Below, one piece after another: positions 56,590 to 64,000 of a DNA stretch of 64,000 nucleotides. This DNA comes from Formicarius rufipectus. Lineage: Eukaryota > Chordata > Aves > Passeriformes > Formicariidae. The DNA lies in assembly GCA_013399695.1 (NCBI GenBank), contig VXAU01001353.1, forward strand, positions 62,001 to 126,000. Direction: 5' to 3'. The notes beneath the pieces are model-generated. The model was given only the letters and a program-made list of their open reading frames with translations, ran no database searches and was not told the origin of the DNA. A program made the position numbers and the translations under genes. Each line of letters starts with the position of its first letter. The stretch's first letter is position 1.

Positions 56590-57330
56590 GATCTCCAGTC
56601 TCTTGATCATATTCTGAGAAATTTTTCTGCACTGCTTCTGTTGTGAATTCAGCCTACCTGTCCAGGACTCCTACCCGATGCTAGATGAGGTCTTGTCAGT
56701 ACTTTGCAAATGCTATTAATAATTTCCTGCTTCTACTGGCAATATCCCAAACCCCTCGGGTCTTGTTCGCCTTTTTGTGCCTTTAGCTCATTGGTGGTTC
56801 ATAATCACCCATGACTGCTACAATGAAGTTCACCTCCTCCTCAGTCATGTCCAACTGACACACTCCCTGTCTAGCACAAAAAGCCCCAACCCTGTGATTA
56901 GTCTTGCATTTCGTGCTCTTGAATTTCAACTCAGTCCTGTGTCTCCGTGCTCAAGGTTGTCTGCTGCTTTCTGTTTGATCTGCCGTCTCCTCTGCATTCA
57001 CAATGCCTCCCCCTTCTGCGTCATCAGCTGGCTTAACCTAAGCGCTTCCACTTCTTATGACAACATCATTCATGGAGAGAATAAACAAGATCAATGCCAG
57101 GATCGATTCCAGAGAAACTCCAGTGGTGAACTCTGTCTAGCCTGCTACTGCCTCTGTCCAGAGGTACAGCTTCTGTGCCCAACTTCTATTTCTTCCACTA
57201 ATCCCATTGTCTCCAGTTTAATTAGTAATTTCCCTATCACCCCATTGAGCACAGCTTGCTGCATTTGTCTAGAATTTTGTCTAGATGAATTGAGATGAGC
57301 AGCTGTCTCGGCAGAGTGCTTTCCATGGCA
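56590..57330 (-). pseudogene. Decayed CR1 LINE ORF2 (reverse transcriptase region)
   Basis: The minus strand near 57,060-57,130 reads TTGVSLESILALILFILSMN, aligning with the CR1 reverse transcriptase motif TSGVPQGSVLGPVLFNIFIN. Flanking plus-strand phrases (CTTCTACTGGCAATATCCC, CCTTCTGCGTCATCAGC) match antisense CR1 ORF2 in the expected order. Stops and small indels are present, so it is a fossil. A 173-codon plus-strand frame at 56,777-57,298 is its antisense shadow. Confidence 0.75.
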
Positions 57331-58725
57331 CGCCAAGCTGGTTCTGCTCCAGCCATTTAACCATGCTGGCCAGCAAGTTTTATTCCAGGTCTTTGCATGC
57401 TACTGACCAAGCCCCACAGTAAAAACATCACACAAACAAGGAATGGATATTACGTTCACATCCTTCAGTGTGATTCTTTCTCCTCTGTGAGAGGTTTTAC
57501 CTCCGGAAATGTTGCCACCACAGCTGCATTTTGGTATATGAGTTTGTTTGGAAACCACAAATACCTGCTTGTGCTGGCTGCAGCACAGTAACATGTCCGA
57601 CTTTTGTCTCTTATTTTGTTTTACCATTCAGGCTTCACACTGTCATCTCTATCTTACATGTTAAGCCTACATCTCCCTCAGTTTGGCTGGGGACCACATC
57701 ATGAACATCTTTGCCACCCCAAAGAGCCACTGTGTTGAGCAGATGCCTGAATTATGTTTTCCCTGGTGTCATAACATCCTTTGTAAGATTTATCTCAGCT
57801 TGGCTTGCCATGTTGTCCTTATTGTTTGTTTCCAGGTCCCTAGAGTACTCTCTCTCTTGTCACCAAAACAGATAGAGAAGGACATTGATCCAGTTAGAAC
57901 TGAATTTACCATAGTTGAAGTCCTCCTTGTCAATGTGAGGCCAGCACATTTGAGATCCAGTCCTCAGTTAGCGACTCAGGGAGCTTTAAGGTTTTGCATT
58001 ACCATTGCTAAATGCCATGTTGGCAGACCTGGCAGGGCTGCCTCTTCTGACCCTTGGGCACTGGGTTCCAGATATTCCCACTGCAAACCAGGCCTATCAG
58101 AGTCTACTTTGATGCTCTCTGAGGGTGGACCAGGTCCTCTCTAGTGCGGACAACACTAGACCTAGAAGTCACCAACCTTCATCTGAAAGGAAAATAACAA
58201 AGGATATCTGGATTAAATAGTAAAATGCTTTCTGTCAAACTACTGAAAAAATTTATCCCAGTTTAATCCAACCTGCCAAGGCACCAGGATCCCTGAGCAA
58301 GAAGAAAGTGGTAAATGCATTCTCCGTGAAGGGAGATGTACCGATTCTGAACAGAGGGATGAGCAGACTCCATGTGTTGTAGAGGAGGCTGGAACAGAGC
58401 TCCTATCTTGTAAGGGCCAGGTTGGATGGACCCACCAGAGGGTCACCACCCTGTGTTAACCTTTGCAGGAGATGCCCTGGACATCACTTTGCTCCCCATG
58501 CCACCTGGGGTGCTGCTGACTGTCTGGGTACCCGGCTTCCCTGGAGACTGAGCCGGTTGCTCCCACCTCACCTGCCCTGCTGTGAACACCAAAAGAGAAG
58601 CCAGAACCTCACCACGCTGCCCTCTAAAGCCTCTGTCTTGCGGTGGAAATAAATTGCCTCAGATTCCCGTAACTCAGGCAGAAAACCCAGGCCCCTTGCT
58701 GATAAAACCAGGCGGCCTGGACAGC
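57331..58725. other. Non-coding interval
   Basis: No gene recognised. The frames here, including 153 codons on the plus strand at 57,683-58,144, show no family resemblance. The last 200 bases become more G+C-rich towards the X-box. Confidence 0.45.
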
Positions 58726-58739
58726 GTTGCCCTGGCAAC
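58726..58739. promoter_or_regulatory. Perfect palindromic X-box (RFX-type site)
   Basis: GTTGCCCTGGCAAC has two perfect inverted half-sites (GTTGCC and GGCAAC) with a 2-bp spacer, the high-affinity geometry for RFX factors. It sits in moderately G+C-rich sequence about 15 kb upstream of the DNAH1 promoter with no recognised gene beside it. It could be an enhancer for DNAH1 or the promoter of an unrecognised transcript. Confidence 0.8.
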
Positions 58740-61700
58740 CTGCACTTTCTTCCCCATCCTTTTGTTCGGCCTCGGACCCAGACTTTTGTACCCAGCCATA
58801 ATGGGGCCAGACTCTTGGGATGTTTATGGGGTGAGGTGAGAGGAATTTCATTCAGCCGTGTCTTGCCTGGCCGGTCTCCTTCTGCAGGGTGAGGGAGGAA
58901 TGTTATTGACCAAGGCCCCATGCAGGGACCCAGGCACTAAAGAAAGGCACTTTAGACTTTCCGACAAAGAAAAGAAATTCCTGCCCTCCCCCATGCAAAC
59001 ATACCCCCCCTGTCCCAAAGTGCCTTTTGTTTCCTTATTTCTCTTCTGGTAACTTCCCTGCTCACCCACTCCTGCCCACAGCTGCTCTCACCAGGCATAA
59101 ACAAAACCCTTCAGCATGCCCTGTGTGCCTGCCAGCTCCAAGCTTCAAGACATTCAGTAATCCTCCTGGACCCCCATCCTCTGAGGCGCCTTGACAATAA
59201 AACGAAGCTGCACTGAGTGCCCTGAGTTTGCAGGAGCAGGAGTGCTAAGCAGCTGAGGCCAGGGCATGGAGCAGCCAAGCACATCAGGGAACTGGAGCCC
59301 ACTCTGAGACCCTGCTGCGCTCAGTCCCTTGCCTTCTGGTTCAGGCTGGAAAGGGTTAAGCACATCAGGTCTGACTGCCTGCTGAGAAGACAAAAGTCTG
59401 CCTTGACATCCAATATTGAAGCTCCCAGGGACACCACTGAGGAATTCCCATTAGCTGGTGTTTGTGGAAAGCCTTATATCAAATGCTGAGGACAGCCAGT
59501 TTGCTTTCCTCGTGCCAGTCACTGGGAGAGCAGCAACACCTTCTCAGCACTGCATTTCAGGGAAGAAGCGATGCAGGAGCAGACCAAGTGGTGCCTTTGT
59601 GGAGGAAAGGCAAGCAAGTCTTTCCTCTTGTCCCCCTGCACTGCTGGCAGCTCCAGCAGTAGCCAGACCCACCTGGAGAAACTCTAGCCTTACTTGACCA
59701 GATCTCTGCCTAGGATCAGGTAGCTTATTTTAGAGTTGGACCTCATAGCTTCACTCTCTTCCTGGCCTTCAGACTTCATACTGTCTTAGGAGAGGACAAA
59801 TCTACATTTTGGGCAGAAGATCCTGAGGACCTTTATTGTCACGGCAGTGCTGTTTCCCATGCACCCTGCCCCACGCTACCCTCGTTTCAGGGCAAGTGTG
59901 CAAGGCAAAAGGCACAGGCAGAGATGAAATGCTGGGAAGGATGGGCATTGGGTTTTCTCCCATTCTGCTGGGGGTGTAAATGGAAGATAAAGTCCAAGTT
60001 GGTGTTGTTTGACTGGGCAAGGACCCGTTGAGAAATGAGTGGCACCTGCTGTGGGCAGTGTCCCATGGTAGTTCTTCCACCAGTGCTTGGCCATCCTGGG
60101 GGACCCTGTCCAGCAGAGAAGGGCCTGCAACTCTCAGCAGAGACACTGAGTCTCTTATGGATGGTGAGAGACAAGGGTGGAAGCTTTTCTTTAGTCCTGA
60201 ATGGATTGGTATGGTATTGTTCTTTCCTAGATGGATTACTTGATCAAAGGTGTGCCCATACATCGCAGCCTTTCACTTCTCTTTGTGCTTCAAGAAGATG
60301 GAAGAAAAAGACCTGGACACCTGTTTTCCTAACACTTGTTTTTGAGGCTCCTACTCTTTCATCATGTCTTCTTAAAATTAAAAAAAAAAAAAAAAAAGGG
60401 AATAGATTTAAAAAGGGATTAGTGGGCTGGACAGGGAAGAGGAAAGGCAACACAGACGATGGAGGACCACAAGACACTTTCTCCTGGGACTATTGCCAAT
60501 GAAAACTAAGGCCCAGGGTATGCCCAGTTGGCTCTTGGCAAAGCACTATCTCTCTGGCACCATTTCTATGCTGCTTGCCTCAAAGGCATGCAAACCCAGT
60601 GAATAAGTAGGCTGAGAACCAAGAGGAAGCAAACTGCACACCAGCCATGAATAATGGGGCAAATGTGTCAATGTCAACAGAAACACACAGCAGCCCTTAC
60701 TTCCCATTGTCCATTCTTGGCAAAGTCTTTCCAAAAGCTGCTGCTGAGGTGAACTCTCCTGGATCAAAGAGAGTGTTCTGCAGGTGTGATCCCCAAGCTG
60801 GGTTTAATTTATGTGTTTAGGGGTTAGTGATTCAGCCACAATGAGGGATCACATGCTGAAGGCTCCTATACTTGAAAACACAGCAGAGGGATTGATCCTG
60901 GATCTTTCGGCTCCAGGTTACAGCCCCAAGCCACCCTGGGAAAGAACACTACATGACTAGAACTCTTGGTACCTGCAGCATTAAGGCAAGACTATCCCAC
61001 CCCTGTGGAAAAGACGCACTCCAGACCCCATCCCAGCCCCTTCAGATTATTTGTGGGCTGCTTCTTCCCTTCGCAATGAGCTGGCATAACAAGGTTTGTT
61101 TCTGAGAGAAGGTCTGTGGAGCAGGGGTGCCCCAGGGAGGAGGGGGTGCTGCAGGGACCTCTGTGCATGTAAGAACTTGGACAGCAAGAAACCAAATGCC
61201 CAGAGCAGCAGAATAGGGTTGGAACATGTTCTAAGCAAATCTCTGCTTAGATGTCCCTGCTCCCTCACTCTGCCTTGGCCACTCACTGCATCAACCTTGA
61301 AGAAACCAATTTTGTTTCTACATAATTCACAGCCATCTTCAGAGGGATATGAGATCCCTTTGAGGTCTCAGTGAGGAGATGTGGTGCAACAACTTCAAAT
61401 GATGTCTTCAACAGGGACATTGGAACTGTGTGAGTGGGAATTGTGGCAGGCTAGCACAAGGGAAGTTCTGCCACTAATATCTCGTCAAGCCAACGCGGTC
61501 TTAACCTGCCAGGCAAAACAAGAAGTGGAAGAGACAGAGTACCAGTTAATAGGTTTTAGGGCATACAATGCAGCAGGAAACCCATTTTTGTCCAACCACC
61601 CACATCCCATACGGATGTAGCTTTGAGGGTTTTTTTCAGCTTTGTGTTGGTGGAAACAAAAACAAGTCCCTTCTGCAACCCATTTGAGCACGAAAAATAA

Positions 61701-64000
61701 GACAGAGGCTCCTGGGAAGGCTTGTCTTATCCAAGATGCTGGCATTGATAGGGCAGGATAGAGACCAATGAAGTAAAAAGGACTTCGTACTTCGTACCAA
61801 GGATGTCTCAGATGGGACAGTGACAGCATCGCATTCGACCCTGCCTCTGTCCGAGTGGGTTTGTCCTGTCAGTGGCATAGAGTGTTGACAAGGGCTTAGC
61901 TGTAATGCTGCCTCCTACTTTTTAGAGGGGAAATTAGGACCTGTTTGTCCCAGAAGCCACCTTTCTGCCTCCAGCCATGCCCAGGGATCCCCAGGAGAGA
62001 TTTAGTGCAGAGTTGCAAGACAGTTTTTCTCTGTGGGGCTTGCAGCAAACATTCAGTGCATCCAAAGCTAAGTTGTTTGTAAATCTGATGAAGTCAAATT
62101 GGGTTTTTCTCCTGTTTTGAATGTTAGGTGCTTTGTTGTGCTTAAAACCCCTTGGATGACCTGTAAGCCATAGACTTTTGCATGGAAATATTTCCTTGGG
62201 ATCACTTCTAGCAGAGAGATAGAGAAAGAGAGAGAGGGAGAGAGAGATTTTATCTGAAGTTCCCTTTTAAAAGACAATCCATAACTTCAATTTTCAGATC
62301 AATGTTAAAAAAAAAAAAGGAAAAAAGAAAAAGACTGAAAAAATCCATTGAATTATTCTCTTCCTGCATTCTTCTGACACTGCTTTTCTCAGCCCTCTCC
62401 TCCTCCCAGCCCGTTAGCCAAAGGAGCATTACAGGGTGTTCAAGGAGACAGGAGACTATTCGATTACAACAGTGGTGAGCTCCAAATGCCATCAGTTCCT
62501 GCCTTAACCTGCTGTTTGGGAGGACCACAGCAGCTCTGTGTCCCCCCAAACATGGGGTTCCATTGCTTTGGTGGATGGCAGGAGATGGAGGTGCTTCTGC
62601 TTTAAAAAGCAAACTGTCAGTGTCATTATTAATGAACTTGAGTTGTGTCAGTGCAGCAACAGAAAAAAATTGGGAAGAAGAGAAAAAGCAGCTGAAGAAT
62701 TCCTAGATTTGCTTTCTCTGTCTGAAGAACAGAGATAACAATGTAAAGGGTATCAAACAAATGGAAAATGCACCAAGACGAAGCAGAAATGGTGTCAACT
62801 TTCCAGCGAATTACACACTTGGCGTTTAGAGACCACAACTCTGATTTCCAGTCCTCCAGGATATTCCAGTGCATCATCTTCAAGCTGACTTTCTCATTCA
62901 GCTGTGCTGGGGTCTGATGGCTGGTATGGGCTCTAAAATCTTGAGAGCTTAGTGTAAATAAAGGCAACAGCTGCCCCCACCTCCTTGCTTTATTTTAAGA
63001 ATGGCCTTGTGCTGGACATGGCACATTGTTTCCCTTCCACAACCATCCATCAAGGACAGTTCATCTCAGCCTCCAATAAATCCTATTATTTCAGCTGCAC
63101 ATTTCCACTGCCTGCAAATCAGCAGCTGATGATACGCAGAGTGTTGCAATAAATGTTTATGGCTCTGCTTCTCCTCAGCCTTTAATTTCAATGGTTTGAT
63201 GTTGATCAGCCCGTTGAGCGGCAGCCCGTTCACATCATTACTGGTGTGTGCAAACAGCCTGTGCTGGGGACCAGCGCCAGCTCAGCCTCCACACCGATCT
63301 TGGCTTGTTAGAGGTGTTTCCAGATATGATCTTATAACTCATGAAAACGAATGGTTTCCTCCAGCCTTGAGCTACCATCCTCTGCTGTACAACAAGCATA
63401 CGCTATGGATGTGTTTATGCATGGATGAATGCCCTGGGTGTATACATAGCTGGGGATTTTATTAAAACCTATACCCACCTCAGTGCTTCTGGGCAAATTC
63501 ATAGCCGAGGCACACCATCAGTTTAGGAGCTACATGCTGGCTGTGAAAGCCAGCAATTAAATGTTCCCCAAAACCAGCAAGCGGCCATTTCCCCGCCAGC
63601 CACCTGCCTTTGCCTGCAGAGCAGACAGATGCAGGGGAGGATGCTGCTGCTCTCCCCTGCCTGGAGCATTGCAAAGGCCAGAGGATGCTGCCGTGGAGGT
63701 CAGGAACTGCTGGTGTGAGGTACTGTGCAAACATCTATTTTTGGTCATGTTTTGGATCTAGCAAGTCCAGCTATGAAGTCTTGGTACAAATTTTTTTGGG
63801 CAAGCTTGTGCAGGGAGCCTGAGGCAGAACTGAGCATCCCTCGGTTCCTTATCCAAGATAACCATCTTTTTACAGATCCCAGTGTGGACTGAGATTTCAG
63901 TACTGACCATGTCTTGTGCCTCACTGTGGACAAAGCCAGGCTTTCTCATCAAATATCCTACCAAGATACACAAGACTACTCCTATTTTGTACTAGGCAGT
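58740..64000. other. Non-coding interval to window end
   Basis: No gene recognised. It contains an A18 run at 60,380-60,397, a GA-rich simple repeat near 62,213-62,246 and an A-rich stretch near 62,307-62,335. Frames of 153-155 codons around 59.8-60.5 kb lie on both strands of the same DNA and show no homology. Confidence 0.5.

Noticed and set aside
56777..57298. Plus-strand 173-codon frame
   Set aside because: It is antisense to a CR1 reverse transcriptase fossil whose conserved motif is readable on the minus strand.
57683..60502. Several 115- to 155-codon frames on both strands
   Set aside because: They overlap one another on opposite strands and resemble no known family. Such lengths are expected by chance in moderately G+C-rich DNA.
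1..64000. CRISPR array, operon, phage or defence system
   Set aside because: The window is eukaryotic, with spliced genes and LINE/SINE fossils. No regular spacer-repeat array or prokaryotic gene cluster is present.

Overview
This window is vertebrate nuclear DNA, most probably from a bird. Two things suggest this: compact introns with consensus GT/AG ends, and fossils of CR1 LINEs and MIR-like SINEs, including a CR1 3' end with the avian-style tail around 38.4 kb. There are no bacterial-type operons. Most open frames are shadows of exons or lie in non-coding sequence.

Region 1 (1 to about 43.8 kb, minus strand) holds the 5' half of a single gene, DNAH1, the axonemal dynein heavy chain of the inner arm I1/f class. 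I could place 40 exons between 39,581 and 474, and nearly every junction is confirmed by reading frame, splice phase and similarity to mammalian DNAH1. From the proposed start codon at 39,541 they encode about 2,132 residues: the divergent N-terminal tail, the linker, all of AAA1 (Walker A in the 9.06-9.25 kb exon, Walker B in the 7.87-7.98 kb exon) and nearly all of AAA2 (Walker A at 5.18-5.27 kb, sensor region at 2.44-2.63 kb). AAA3 to AAA6, the microtubule-binding stalk and the C-terminus lie beyond base 1. No in-frame stop or frameshift was seen in the placed exons.

Region 2 (about 43.3-44.3 kb) is the promoter end of the gene: a CpG-rich block with an imperfect RFX X-box next to a GC box, a 56-base assembly gap, and a degenerate minisatellite with a basic unit of about 20 bp.

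Region 3 (about 44.3-64 kb) contains no gene I can support. It holds two CR1 fossils (one from the reverse transcriptase ORF), low-complexity tracts, a candidate conserved non-coding block near 49.6-49.8 kb, and a perfect palindromic RFX X-box at 58,726-58,739, about 15 kb upstream of the DNAH1 promoter. GLYCTK, the usual mammalian upstream neighbour of DNAH1, was not recognised.

I found no evidence for an undescribed multi-gene system. The most interesting signals are the two X-boxes, which fit a cilia-gene regulatory programme, the duplicated splice donor after the second placed exon, and the divergent N-terminus.
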